NCBI GenBank assembly: GCA_963701265.1
Contig: OY969581.1
Span: forward strand, 868,001-932,000
Direction of reading: 5' to 3'
Length of the DNA stretch: 64,000 bases
Source of the DNA: VRUE01 sp963701265
GTDB taxonomy: Bacteria; Actinomycetota; Thermoleophilia; Solirubrobacterales; 70-9
Part shown: positions 31,328-40,107 of the stretch, piece after piece
Position numbering within the stretch: position 1 is the stretch's first letter
Layout of the letters: every line of letters starts with the position of its first letter
Program-made: the position numbers and the translations under genes
Notes under the pieces: model-generated
What the model was told of the DNA's origin: nothing
What the model saw: only the letters and a program-made list of their open reading frames with translations
The model's database searches: none

Positions 31328-31718
31328 ACCGGGCGCAGAGGAGCGACCGCCGGCGCCCTGGGGCAATTTTCCGCTGGCCGAGCTGACCGTGCTCGCCGGC
31401 ATCGTGATGCTGGTGATCGGCCTCATCGGCGCCAACCCGACCGCGATCGGCGTCGGCGTCGTCTTGGCCGGGCTGGGTGGCCTGGAGGTCTCCGTGCGCG
31501 AGCACTTCGCCGGCTACCGCTCGCACACGACTCTGCTGGCCGGCACGGTCTTCGTCCTCGTCACCGGCGGTCTCTTCTACCTCGGCAACCTGATCCTGGC
31601 GGTCTGCCTGGCGGTCGGCGCAGTTGCCTTCCTCGCTGCTTTCCTGGCCCTGAGGCGCGCCTTTCAGCGCGCCTCAGGCGGACTTTCTTTCAAGGTTGGC
31701 CGCTTGGGCGGCGGCTGA
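31308..31718 (+). CDS. Small polytopic membrane protein
   Basis: 136 residues from TTG 31308 (TTG 31317 is also possible), overlapping the previous gene by 20 bp. It shows a Pro-rich cytoplasmic start (GAEERPPAPWGNFPLAE) and four predicted membrane segments (about 25-45, 48-62, 74-95, 97-117), then a basic tail. A 12-bp stem (31649-31660 with 31667-31678) lies in the codons of the tail. Function unknown. Confidence 0.65.
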   Translation: MRPLSDKPGAEERPPAPWGNFPLAELTVLAGIVMLVIGLIGANPTAIGVGVVLAGLGGLEVSVREHFAGYRSHTTLLAGTVFVLVTGGLFYLGNLILAVCLAVGAVAFLAAFLALRRAFQRASGGLSFKVGRLGGG

Positions 31719-31727
31719 CCCGGCTCG

Positions 31728-32084
31728 TCAGACCAGAATCTCCTCGCGTGAGCCCAGTTCGGCGGAGAGCAGGCTGCGCTGGCGCGAGGTGAGCGTGCCG
31801 AGCTTCTTGTTCTCGTTGAGCGCGAGCCCGATCAGGAACTTGCGGGCGCGGGTGCGACCCCAGCGGCGTTGGCTGGTCAGCAGCTCGGCCAGGGTCATGC
31901 TCTCGGTCTCCCAGGGGCAGTCCCGCACAACGTCTGCCGCGTCGACATCACCTCGTGCGATTGAGCGCTTCAGCTCTGCCCTCGCAAGTCGTACTCGGTT
32001 GGCGCGTGCGAGCGCCTGCATGTGTTGCGGGGCCTGAATTACGGAAGCGGTCGTCTGAGCAGGGGCGATTGAAGCAGCGTCCAC
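31728..32084 (-). CDS. mihF: Integration host factor, actinobacterial type (mIHF)
   Basis: 118 residues from GTG 32084, chosen because GGGAGGAG (32091-32098 on the minus strand) sits at good spacing; longer in-frame extensions are possible. The core matches mIHF: RANRVRLARAELKRSIARGDVDAADVV, then LTSQRRWGRTRARKFLIGLALNENKKLGTLTSRQRSLLSAEL, a helix-two-turn-helix DNA-binding region. mIHF is a nucleoid protein restricted to actinobacteria, which supports the host assignment. The N-terminal 30 residues are Ala/Gln-rich and extra. Confidence 0.85.
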   Translation of the reverse strand: MDAASIAPAQTTASVIQAPQHMQALARANRVRLARAELKRSIARGDVDAADVVRDCPWETESMTLAELLTSQRRWGRTRARKFLIGLALNENKKLGTLTSRQRSLLSAELGSREEILV

Positions 32085-32305
32085 TGGGACTCCTCCCTTC
32101 GGGGTCATTGACTGGTAGCTCTGCGCACCGAACCGGAGGGGCGAACCTCGGCCTGGCTGAGTTGAGTGCTCCACCATTCGCGTCCCTGCCCCGGGATGCG
32201 ATCGGCGCGTGGCCAAGCTATGGCTTCTGGGTGGCGAGCGTCAACCCCGTCGGATGGAAAGTCGCCCCAGGCCTGTCGCTAAGAGCACCTTTTTCGTGAC
32301 CGCCC

Positions 32306-32360
32306 CGGGCCTACCCGGTTTCAGCCAGGCCCGAAACTACCCCGAGCGGGGTAGTTCGGG
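32306..32360. repeat. Two mutually exclusive hairpins at the end of the oxoamine-synthase gene
   Basis: CCCGAA-A-CTACCCC (32330-32343) pairs with GGGGTAGTTCGGG (32348-32360), enclosing the minus-strand stop codon (32337-32339). CGGGCCT (32306-32312) pairs with AGGCCCG (32327-32333), sharing bases with the first. No T-run follows on the minus strand, so termination is uncertain. Confidence 0.4.
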
Positions 32361-33596
32361 AAAGTCTTCGATCACTCTGGCAATCGTTCCCAATGCGCCG
32401 TCGAGGTGCTCGCGCTCGTGGGTCGCCATCAAGCTGGTGCGCAGCAGGGCGCCGCCGGGAGGGACGGCCGGGTGAATCGCGACATTGGTGTAGACCCCGG
32501 CGTCGAAGAGCGCCTTCCAGAGCAGAACCGCCTGCCAGTCGTCGCCGACGATGACCGGCACCACCGGCGTCGTCGCCACGGTTCCGTCGGGCAGCGTTCC
32601 CGGCTCGATCACCTTCAGGCCCAGGTGGCGCAGGCCCTCACGCAGGTACTCGGCGTTGGCGAGCAGTCTCTCGAAGAGCTTGGGCCCGTCGCTGCGAATC
32701 ACCCGCAGCGCCTCCAGGGCGGCGCCGACCGCTGCCGGCACCGCCGAAGCACTGAAGACGAAGGAGCGCGAGGAGATGCGCAGGTACTCGATCACGTCGG
32801 CCGGGCCGACGACGAAACCGCCGCAGGAGGCGAGGCTCTTGGAGAAGGTCCCCATGCGCAGATCGACCTCGTCCTCGAGCCCGAAGAGCTCGCAGGCACC
32901 AGCGCCGCGGGCGCCGAGGACACCGGCGCCGTGCGCCTCGTCGACCATCAGCCGCGCCCCGTAGCCCTTGCAGAGCTCGACGATGCGGGGCAGGTCGCAG
33001 ACGTCGCCCTCCATCGAGAAGACGCCGTCGACGACGACCAGCACGCCGCCACCGTCCTCCGCGGCGCGCTGCAGCATCTTCTCCAGCTTGTCCATGCGGT
33101 TGTGGCGGAAGGGCCGCAGCTTGGCGCCGGAGAGGCGGCAGCCATCGAGGATCGAGGCGTGATCACCGGAGTCGACGATCACCGTGTCGCCCGGCTCGAG
33201 GATCGTGCCGATCGTGCCCAGGTTCGACTGGTAGCCAGTCGAGAAGACGATCGCGTCCTCAGCCCGCATCCACTCGGCCAGCTCGCTCTCCAGGGCCACG
33301 TGCAGCGGCGTCGTGCCGTTGAGCAGGCGCGAGCCGGTGACGCCGGTGCCGTAGGTCTCCAGCGCATCGCGCGCCGCCTGCTTGACCCGCTCATCGCCGG
33401 TCAGCCCGAGGTAGTTGTTGGAGCCGAGCATGATCGTCTCGCGGCCCTCCATCTCGACCACCGGGCCGGCCTGCGAGGTGAGCAGGCGGAAGTAGGGGAG
33501 GAGGTCGTGCTCCTTGGCCGCTTCCAGCTGCTCGAGGCGGTCGTGGTTGCGCGCCTTCTCGAAAACGTCGACGGGGACCTTCGCTGTCTCGCTCAT
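32337..33596 (-). CDS. Alpha-oxoamine synthase (KBL/serine palmitoyltransferase-like)
   Basis: 419-residue PLP enzyme that condenses an amino acid with an acyl-CoA. Motifs are NNYLGLTGDERV, GTGVTGSRLLNGTTPLHVALE, VDSGDHASILDGCRLS, VVVDGVFSMEGDVCDL, VDEAHGAGVLG and the PLP-lysine GTFSKSLASCGG. The subgroup (2-amino-3-ketobutyrate ligase, 8-amino-7-oxononanoate synthase or serine palmitoyltransferase) cannot be settled by eye. No threonine dehydrogenase or biotin gene is nearby. A divergent GNAT-fold gene starts 26 bp away, an arrangement also seen in candidate bacterial sphingolipid loci. Confidence 0.88.
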   Translation of the reverse strand: MSETAKVPVDVFEKARNHDRLEQLEAAKEHDLLPYFRLLTSQAGPVVEMEGRETIMLGSNNYLGLTGDERVKQAARDALETYGTGVTGSRLLNGTTPLHVALESELAEWMRAEDAIVFSTGYQSNLGTIGTILEPGDTVIVDSGDHASILDGCRLSGAKLRPFRHNRMDKLEKMLQRAAEDGGGVLVVVDGVFSMEGDVCDLPRIVELCKGYGARLMVDEAHGAGVLGARGAGACELFGLEDEVDLRMGTFSKSLASCGGFVVGPADVIEYLRISSRSFVFSASAVPAAVGAALEALRVIRSDGPKLFERLLANAEYLREGLRHLGLKVIEPGTLPDGTVATTPVVPVIVGDDWQAVLLWKALFDAGVYTNVAIHPAVPPGGALLRTSLMATHEREHLDGALGTIARVIEDFPELPRSG

Positions 33597-33621
33597 GGCC
33601 AGAGTGTAGGTTCAGGGCCCC

Positions 33622-34764
33622 GTGGCAAGCGTGTCAATTCGGCCGGTCCGCAGCAAGCGCGAGCTGAAGCGCTTCGTCAAGGTGCCCTTCCGTTTGCACC
33701 GCGACCACCCGCAGTGGGTCGCACCACTGATCTTCGAGCGGATGGAGTTCCTCAACCGCGAGAAGAACCCCTTCTTCGAGCACGCCGAGGCGGAGTACTT
33801 CATCGCTGAACGCGACGGTGAGCCGGTTGGCCGGATCAGCGCCCAGGTCGACCGGAACTGGGACGAGACCCAGGGCGGCAGCGATGCGATGTTCGGTTTC
33901 TTCGAGACTGACGAGGATCAGGCGGTCGCCGCGGCGCTGCTCGAGGCGGCCAGCGAGTGGGCTCGCGACAAGGGCCGCAGCCGCGTGCTCGGTCCGATGG
34001 ACTTCACCACCAACGACGAGATCGGTGTACTGATCGAGGGCTACGAGCTGCGGCCGATGATCCTCGAGAACTGGCAGCCACCGTTCTACAAGGAGCTGAT
34101 CGAGGCCGAGGGCTTCGGCAAGGCGATGGACCTGCTGATGTGGGAACTGCAGTTCGGCGACCTCAAGCAGGGCGAGAGCTTTGATCCGGCGATACACGCT
34201 GCCGCCGAGAAGGCCCTGGGTGACGAAGGGGTTGTGATCCGCAACATCAGCCTCGGCAACCTGCCGGCCGAGATGCGCGCCTTCAGCGAGGTCTACAACG
34301 AGGCCTGGGGCAGCAACTGGGGCTTCGTCCCGGCTACCGATGCCGAGATCGAGTTCCACGCCAAACTGCTCAAGCAGGTCCTCGATGAGGACTGGGCCTA
34401 CATCGCCGAGAAGGATGGCGAGCCGGTTGGCGCCGCCCTCACCCTGCCCGACATCAATCAGGCACTGGCGAGGCTGAACGGTCGTCTGCTCCCCTTCGGC
34501 TGGCTCAAGTTCCTGCTCGCCAAGCGCAAGATCGATCAGCTGCGAGTCTTGGCGCTCGGCGTCAAGCACGAGTATCGCCACAGCGGTGTTGCCGCCGGCC
34601 TCTACCTCAAGCACCTCGAGACCGCCGCCGGGCCGGGCCTGATCGAAGGCGGCGAGATGGGCTGGATCCTCGAGACCAACGAGGCGATGAACCGGGCGAT
34701 GGAGGGCATGGGCGGCAAGGTGGTCAAGAAGTACCGCGTCTACGAGAAGTCCCTGAACGCCTGA
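33622..34764 (+). CDS. GNAT-fold N-acyltransferase (YghO-like)
   Basis: 380 residues from GTG 33622. N-terminal region SIRPVRSKRELKRFVKVPFRLHRDHPQWVAPLIFER and FFEHAEAEYFIAERDGEPVGRISAQVD, then GPMDFTTNDEIGVLIEGYELRPMILENWQPPFYKELIEAEGF, match the YghO-like family of large GNAT proteins. The second half holds a further GNAT unit (DGEPVGAALTLPD and the LALGVKHEYRHSGVAAGLYLKHLE acyl-CoA-binding segment). Some YghO-type proteins act as bacterial ceramide synthases. It is divergent from the alpha-oxoamine synthase, so joint amino-lipid synthesis is a hypothesis. Confidence 0.75.
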   Translation: MASVSIRPVRSKRELKRFVKVPFRLHRDHPQWVAPLIFERMEFLNREKNPFFEHAEAEYFIAERDGEPVGRISAQVDRNWDETQGGSDAMFGFFETDEDQAVAAALLEAASEWARDKGRSRVLGPMDFTTNDEIGVLIEGYELRPMILENWQPPFYKELIEAEGFGKAMDLLMWELQFGDLKQGESFDPAIHAAAEKALGDEGVVIRNISLGNLPAEMRAFSEVYNEAWGSNWGFVPATDAEIEFHAKLLKQVLDEDWAYIAEKDGEPVGAALTLPDINQALARLNGRLLPFGWLKFLLAKRKIDQLRVLALGVKHEYRHSGVAAGLYLKHLETAAGPGLIEGGEMGWILETNEAMNRAMEGMGGKVVKKYRVYEKSLNA

Positions 34765-34823
34765 GCCGGCTCGGTTCTGCGCAAGGTGCGGGGTCCTCGC
34801 GATTGCGCGCCGCGAGCATCGCT

Positions 34824-35102
34824 ATGGTCGAGCGGGTGAGCAATATGGAGCTGGAGCCGGTCTCGGTTCGCGTCCTTCCCCATGAGAGTCCCGCCCCGCT
34901 TGCCGTGCGCAACGAGGCACGCACCGCGGTGATGGCCGCGGCGGGCGGCGTGCTCGCCGGCGCCGCGACGGTGGCGGCTGTCCGCGCTGTTGGCGCCGTC
35001 GCCAGTCGCAAACGCGCTCCGCGCCGCCTCGGCCGCCGAGAGCGGCCCAACGTCGTCGCCAGTCGCTCCTTTCTGGTCGACGTTCACCTGCTGGGTCGGT
35101 GA
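34824..35102 (+). CDS. Small hypothetical protein with one membrane segment
   Basis: About 92 residues from ATG 34824 (alternatives GTG 34836, ATG 34845). It has a polar start (ELEPVSVRVLPHESPAP), an Ala/Val-rich segment (VMAAAGGVLAGAATVAAVRAVGAVA, about 37-61), then a very basic stretch (RKRAPRRLGRRERP). The stop overlaps the glycosylase GTG. No family recognised. Confidence 0.5.
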   Translation: MVERVSNMELEPVSVRVLPHESPAPLAVRNEARTAVMAAAGGVLAGAATVAAVRAVGAVASRKRAPRRLGRRERPNVVASRSFLVDVHLLGR

Positions 35103-35995
35103 GCGCTGAAGTAGAAGTGCGACCGCCGTCGCCCTTTCGCCTGCCGGGCTATGGCAGCGAGGACGGCGTGATGCGGGTCGAGCGCGGCGTTACCTCGCGC
35201 CTCCTGCACGTCGAGGGCAGCCCGGTGTTGGTGCGTGCTTGGGAGCCGGGTAGGGATCGGGTTGCGCTGCGGGCGGAGGCGCTTGATCCGCAGGAGATTG
35301 CTGCTCCGGGCCCGGGGATGGAATCCAGTGGTGAGGCGGGGTCTGCGGAGCTGGAGCTGGCGCTGGAGCGGATGCGCTTCGCGCTCGGCGTCGACGATGA
35401 CCTCGGCGAGTTCTACCGCCGCTTCAAAGGCGACCCGCTGCTCGGGCCGCTGCTGCGCCGCCGGCCGCACCTGCGCCCACGCCGCCGTCCCTGGCCCTGG
35501 GAGGCGCTCGCCTGGGCGGTGGTCAAGCAATTGATCGAGACCGGGCGAGCTGCTCGCATCCAGCGCCGCATGGTCGGTCGCTGGGGCCCGCGGCTCGGGC
35601 CGGGACGAAGCGGCCTGCGCGACGTTCCGACCGCTGACCTGATCGCCGGGCGAGCCCCGGTCGAACTGGAGTCGATGGGGTTGGCGCTGAAGCGGGCGAT
35701 CGCCCTGCGCGCGGTTGCCGCCCAGGTCGCCGGCGGTCGTTGCGACCTTGGCGAGCCGGCCGCAGATCGGCGCCTGCTCGGCATCCGTGAGATCGGTCCC
35801 TGGACCGTGCAGTGCCTCGGACTCTTCGGTCGCGGCGACCCCGATTCGCTGCCCGCCGGCGACTTGATCTACCTCAAGCTGGTCGGTCGCCTGGCCCGGC
35901 TCGGTCGCCGGGCGACGGTCGAGGAGGTGGAGGAGTTCTACGCTCCTTACGCGCCTTTCCGAGGCCTGGCGGGAGCTTGGACGGTCGGTCTTTAG
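35099..35995 (+). CDS. DNA-3-methyladenine glycosylase, AlkA-like (HhH-GPD)
   Basis: 298 residues from GTG 35099. A base-excision repair glycosylase that removes alkylated purines. The helix-hairpin-helix and catalytic Asp region is visible: LLGIREIGPWTVQCLGLFGRGDPDSLPAGDLIYLKLVGRL, with the Asp in PAGD (about residue 255). The N-terminal 90 residues are a divergent AlkA-type beta domain. There is no Ada domain. It overlaps the previous small gene by four bases. Confidence 0.87.
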   Translation: MSAEVEVRPPSPFRLPGYGSEDGVMRVERGVTSRLLHVEGSPVLVRAWEPGRDRVALRAEALDPQEIAAPGPGMESSGEAGSAELELALERMRFALGVDDDLGEFYRRFKGDPLLGPLLRRRPHLRPRRRPWPWEALAWAVVKQLIETGRAARIQRRMVGRWGPRLGPGRSGLRDVPTADLIAGRAPVELESMGLALKRAIALRAVAAQVAGGRCDLGEPAADRRLLGIREIGPWTVQCLGLFGRGDPDSLPAGDLIYLKLVGRLARLGRRATVEEVEEFYAPYAPFRGLAGAWTVGL

Positions 35996-36051
35996 CGGGG
36001 CCTTCTGCGGCTGAACTCAAGCGTGCGTGGCTACGGTCGATAAGCGAGCAA

Positions 36052-38346
36052 ATGGAGAGCTCGAAACGGGGCGGCGCCTGGCCCCAAAAACGCGTCAACG
36101 AGTTCCTCGACCAGATCTCGGCTGGTGGCGAGGACTACCGCCGCTTGATCGAGCGGCTGCCTGCGATCGTCTACGCCTCCGAGCTCGGCGAGCACGGCCG
36201 CTGGCGCTACGTCAGCCCGCAGGTTGAGGAAATCCTCGGTTACACCCCCGAGGAATGGCTCGCCGACCCCGGCCTCTGGGCGCGCCTCCTGCACCCCGAC
36301 GATCGCGAGCGCGCCCTTTCCCAGGAGTCGCGCCAGACGATCGGGACCCGCAACCCGCCGCCGGTCGACTACCGCATGATCACCCGCGACGGCCGCACGG
36401 TCTGGATCCTCGACGAGGCAGTGCTCGAGCCCGACGAAAGCGGTACGCAGGTCTGGCACGGCGTCCTCTACGACATCACCGAGCGCAAGAGCGCCGAGCA
36501 GGAGCTGCAGCGAGCCGCTGCGCAGCAGGCCGCGGTGGCGCAGCTCGGCGGTCGCGCCCTGCAGGACGGCGATCCGGAGGGGTTGATGCGCGAGGCGGTC
36601 TCGCTGCTGCAGGAGATCGAGGGTGTCCACGCCGCTTGTATCTGGGAGATCGGCCGCGACGGTCGCCGCCTCGGCTTGCGCGCCGGGCTGGAGGATCGGG
36701 TCGTCGGTGCGGCCCGGGCCTCGGCTGCCCGCGACTCGCACGCCGGTGCTGCGCTCGACTCGCGCCTGCATGTGATCGTCGATGACTGGTCGGCGGAGCG
36801 GCGCTTCTCGATGCCACCGGCGTTGCGGGTGATGGACGTGCGCAGCAGCCTCGCCGTGCTGATCGACGGCAAGGAGCAGCCCTTCGGCGTGCTCGACATC
36901 CACTCCACCGAACCCAATCGCTTCACCCCGCAGGACGTGCACTTCGTCCAGGCCTCGGCCAACGTGCTCGCCGACGCGATCGAGCGCCACGCGACCGACC
37001 AGGCCCTGCGCCACCGCGTCCTGCATGACCCGCTCACCGGCCTGCCCAACCGGCTCAGCTTCGTCGACTCGCTCAACGATGCGCTCAAGCGCAGCACCGT
37101 CTCCGGCTCGCCGGTCGGGATTCTCTTCCTCGACCTCGACAACTTCAAGCTGATCAACGACAGCATGGGCCACCACGCCGGTGATGAGCTGTTGCAGGCG
37201 GTGGCGCCGCGGCTGCGCGGTCACCTGCGGCCCGGTGACATCGTCGCCCGCTTCGGTGGCGATGAGTTCGGCATCCTCGTCGACCGCCTCGCCGACGAGG
37301 ACGAGGCGGTGGCGATCGCCGATCGGATCGCGGCGGCCTTCGCCGAGCCCTACGCGATGGGTGGGGTCGAGCACTTCGTCAGCGCCAGCGTCGGCATCGC
37401 CGTCGCCCGGCCCTCGACCCGCGAACCGATCGACGCCGATCTGCTGATCCGCGACGCCGACGCCGCGATGTACCGAGCCAAGGAACGCGGACGGGCCCGC
37501 TGCGAGCTCTTCGATGCCGAGATGCGGGCCGGTGCGCTGCGGCGACTCGAGGTCGAGCGTGAGCTGCGCCAGGCGCTCGAGCGCAACGAGCTCGAGCTGC
37601 ACTACCAGCCCTTGATCGCCCTGCGCAGTGGCGAGATCACCGGCCTCGAGGCACTGGTGCGCTGGCGCCACCCCGAGCGCGGCCTGCTCGATCCCGGTGA
37701 TTTCGTCCCGATCGCGGAGGACAGCGGCCTGATCGAGCCGATCGGGCGCTGGGTGCAGGAGAGCGCTTGCCGGCAGGTGCTCGAGTGGCACGAGCTGCGC
37801 CCCGATCAGCGCCCCTTCGACGTCTCGGTCAACCTCTCGGCGCGGCAGGTGACCAACCGCGAACTGGCCAACTCAATTGGCGAGATCCTCACCAGCACCG
37901 GCCTTGACCCGGTCCACCTGCGGCTCGAGGTGACCGAGAGCGTCCTGGTCGAGGAGTCGGCGACCGCGACCGGCACGCTGGAAGCGCTGAGCGACATCGG
38001 CGTCGGCCTCGTCCTCGATGACTTCGGCACCGGCTACTCCTCGCTCGCATACCTCAACCGCTTTCCCTTTGACGCGCTGAAGATCGACCGCTCCTTCGTC
38101 GACGCGCTCGGGGTCGAACAGGAGCGCACGGCGATCGTCGAGGCGATCATCGGGATGGCGCGCGCTCTCTCCCTCGACGTGATCGCCGAGGGCGTGGAGA
38201 ACGAGCCGCAGATGCTGGAGCTGACCCGGCTCGACTGCGACTACGCCCAGGGGCACCTCTTCTCGCGCGCATTGCCGGCGGAGAAGATCTCCGCCCTGCT
38301 CGGCGAAGGGGCGCCGCTCTATTCGGGAATCGCGCCCGGCAGGTAG
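36052..38346 (+). CDS. PAS-GAF-GGDEF-EAL c-di-GMP protein
   Basis: 764 residues from ATG 36052. Domains: PAS with PAC (about 25-150, VYASELGEHGRWRYVSPQVEEILGYTPEEW .. DITERK), GAF (about 160-320), GGDEF (about 325-490) and EAL (about 505-755). The diguanylate cyclase site GGDEF is intact with an inhibitory RxxD (RPGD) exactly five residues upstream. The phosphodiesterase motifs EALVRW, the Asp pair DDFGTGYSS and KIDRSFV are intact. Both activities are possible, with PAS/GAF ligand control. The gene overlaps the convergent transporter gene by 28 bp. Confidence 0.95.
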   Translation: MESSKRGGAWPQKRVNEFLDQISAGGEDYRRLIERLPAIVYASELGEHGRWRYVSPQVEEILGYTPEEWLADPGLWARLLHPDDRERALSQESRQTIGTRNPPPVDYRMITRDGRTVWILDEAVLEPDESGTQVWHGVLYDITERKSAEQELQRAAAQQAAVAQLGGRALQDGDPEGLMREAVSLLQEIEGVHAACIWEIGRDGRRLGLRAGLEDRVVGAARASAARDSHAGAALDSRLHVIVDDWSAERRFSMPPALRVMDVRSSLAVLIDGKEQPFGVLDIHSTEPNRFTPQDVHFVQASANVLADAIERHATDQALRHRVLHDPLTGLPNRLSFVDSLNDALKRSTVSGSPVGILFLDLDNFKLINDSMGHHAGDELLQAVAPRLRGHLRPGDIVARFGGDEFGILVDRLADEDEAVAIADRIAAAFAEPYAMGGVEHFVSASVGIAVARPSTREPIDADLLIRDADAAMYRAKERGRARCELFDAEMRAGALRRLEVERELRQALERNELELHYQPLIALRSGEITGLEALVRWRHPERGLLDPGDFVPIAEDSGLIEPIGRWVQESACRQVLEWHELRPDQRPFDVSVNLSARQVTNRELANSIGEILTSTGLDPVHLRLEVTESVLVEESATATGTLEALSDIGVGLVLDDFGTGYSSLAYLNRFPFDALKIDRSFVDALGVEQERTAIVEAIIGMARALSLDVIAEGVENEPQMLELTRLDCDYAQGHLFSRALPAEKISALLGEGAPLYSGIAPGR

Positions 38347-39344
38347 TCGTTGCTGAGCAGGTCGGAGGTGACCGGCAGGCCCTCGATCAGTTCGTTGTCG
38401 CGCATCCAGCCAATGAACTCGCGCCACTGGGCGGGGTCCATGTAGCCGTAGGGGCGCTCCTCGCTGGGCGCCTGTCCGAGCAGCGGCAGGGTCACGGCCA
38501 GCTCGGCCTTGGTCAGCTTCGGATCGAGGTCGGGGTTCGCTTCCAGCAGCGCGTTTGCCGCGGCCTGCGGGTTCTTGGCAGCGGCTGCGGTGCCGCGGGC
38601 GAGCGCGGCGATGAAGAGCCGGATCGCCTGCGGGTCCGCGTCGAGCTGCTCGCCCTTGGCGACCAGGACCAGCTCGTCGTAGGTGGGCACGCCGAGCTTG
38701 TCGACCGGGGTGACCACGGGCTCCTTGCCCCGCAGGCGCAGGTCGACGCCCTCGACGTTGCTGAAGCCGCCGAGCATTGCCTGGGCGCGGCCGCCGAGCA
38801 GCGCCGGCAGCAGGCCGAAGCCGACGTTGACGACCTTGACCGCCGAGGGGCTCAGACTGACGCGACCGAGGATCGTCTTCAGGTAGGCGTCCTGGTAGGG
38901 GATGCCGGCGGTGGCGACGGTCTTGCCGCGCAGGCCGGCGACCCCCTGGATGCCGGATTTCTTCAGCCAGATCATCGAGGTGAGCGGGCGGTTGACGAGG
39001 GCGGCGACGGCCTGCACGCCGAGGCCCTGTTCCCGGGCCAGGATGACCTCGGGCTCGTAGGAGATCGCCAGGTCGCTGCGGCCCGCCGCAACCTGCTTGA
39101 TCGGCGCCGCTGGGTCCGACGGGGTCTGGATCGTGACGTCGAGCCCGGCTTCATCGAAGTAGCCGAGCTTCTGCGCCATGTAGATCCCGGCGTGATCGGG
39201 GTTGGGGTAGAAGTCGAGGGTCAGCGTGAAGGGCTGCGCTTCGCCGCTCAGGCTCTCGCTCTTCTCGCCACAGGCGGCAAGGCCCAGCACCACGGCAAGC
39301 AGGGCGATGGCGAGGGCGACCGCCGGGATGGGGGCGCGCTTCAT
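38319..39344 (-). CDS. ABC substrate-binding lipoprotein, NMT1/ThiY type
   Basis: 341 residues with a lipoprotein signal (VVLGLAACGE). The NMT1/THI5-like fold begins FTLTLDFYPNPDHAGIYMAQKLGYFDEAGLDVTIQTPSDPAAPIKQVAAGRSDLAISYEPEV, typical of proteins that bind thiamine pyrimidine precursors such as FAMP/HMP, or related aromatic or sulfonate ligands. It is the last gene of an operon with permease and ATPase. No thi genes or TPP riboswitch were found beside it, so the ligand is an inference from family resemblance. Confidence 0.88.
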   Translation of the reverse strand: MKRAPIPAVALAIALLAVVLGLAACGEKSESLSGEAQPFTLTLDFYPNPDHAGIYMAQKLGYFDEAGLDVTIQTPSDPAAPIKQVAAGRSDLAISYEPEVILAREQGLGVQAVAALVNRPLTSMIWLKKSGIQGVAGLRGKTVATAGIPYQDAYLKTILGRVSLSPSAVKVVNVGFGLLPALLGGRAQAMLGGFSNVEGVDLRLRGKEPVVTPVDKLGVPTYDELVLVAKGEQLDADPQAIRLFIAALARGTAAAAKNPQAAANALLEANPDLDPKLTKAELAVTLPLLGQAPSEERPYGYMDPAQWREFIGWMRDNELIEGLPVTSDLLSNDYLPGAIPE

Positions 39345-39354
39345 TCCCCCCTTT

Positions 39355-40107
39355 CTATCGCCAAGTGACGACGCGACGCTCTGCGAGTGCGACCAGGCCG
39401 ACCAGGCCGACCGCCATCACCGAGAGCACGAGCACGGCAGCAAAGAGGCGCGCGGTTTCCAGCTGGGCATTGTCCTGCAGCATCAGGTGGCCGAGGCCGG
39501 AGTCCGATCCGGCCCACTCGCCGAAGACGGCGGCGATCGCTGCAAAGGCGACCGCGATCCGCGTGCCGCTGAAGAAGTAGGGCAGCGAGGAGGGGGCGTC
39601 GACCCGCCAGAGGATCTGCGCTCGCGAGGCATCGAGGCTGCGCATCATCTTGGTCGCCTCGGGGTCGACCGAGCGCAAGCCGTCGTAGGTGTTGAGGGCG
39701 ATCGGGAAGAAGCAGAGCAGGGCCACGATCGCCAGCTTCGGGCCGATGCCGTAGCCGAACCAGACGACCAGGATCGGCGCGATGACGATGATCGGGATCG
39801 TCTGCGAAGCGACGATCAGGGGGTAGAAGGCCAGTCGCAGGTTCTCCGATAGGTGCAGGGCGACGGCAAAGGCGAGGCCGGCGATCACCGCGCAGGCGAG
39901 GCCGAGCAGCATCTCGCGCAGGGTCACCCAGGTGTTTTCGGCGAGCAGCGAACGGCTCTGCCAGAGTGCTTCGGCGATTTCGGCCGGCGAGGGCACGAGG
40001 AAGCTTTCGAGATTGAGCAGGTCGGCGAGGGCGCCGCTGCTGGCGGCGATCTGCCAGGCGCCGAGAAGCCCGGCGATCACTGCAGCGGGGAGCAGCCAGC
40101 GCTTCAT
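39355..40107 (-). CDS. ABC transporter permease, ThiX/SsuC type
   Basis: 250 residues from ATG 40107, overlapping the ATPase stop. It has about six membrane segments and the EAA-type coupling loop (RSVDPEATKMMRSLDASRAQILWRVDAPSSLPYFFSGTRIAVAFAAIAAVFGEW), typical of BPD permeases for pyrimidine, nitrate, sulfonate or taurine uptake. It works with the ATPase (40104-40925) and lipoprotein (38319-39344). The open frame extends upstream, but that stretch is in the ATPase gene. Confidence 0.92.
   Translation of the reverse strand: MKRWLLPAAVIAGLLGAWQIAASSGALADLLNLESFLVPSPAEIAEALWQSRSLLAENTWVTLREMLLGLACAVIAGLAFAVALHLSENLRLAFYPLIVASQTIPIIVIAPILVVWFGYGIGPKLAIVALLCFFPIALNTYDGLRSVDPEATKMMRSLDASRAQILWRVDAPSSLPYFFSGTRIAVAFAAIAAVFGEWAGSDSGLGHLMLQDNAQLETARLFAAVLVLSVMAVGLVGLVALAERRVVTWR

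Noticed and set aside
35812..36051. Upstream extension of the GGDEF-EAL protein by 80 codons
   Set aside because: That stretch overlaps the AlkA-like glycosylase gene and is Arg/Pro-rich without similarity to any domain; ATG 36052 fits better.
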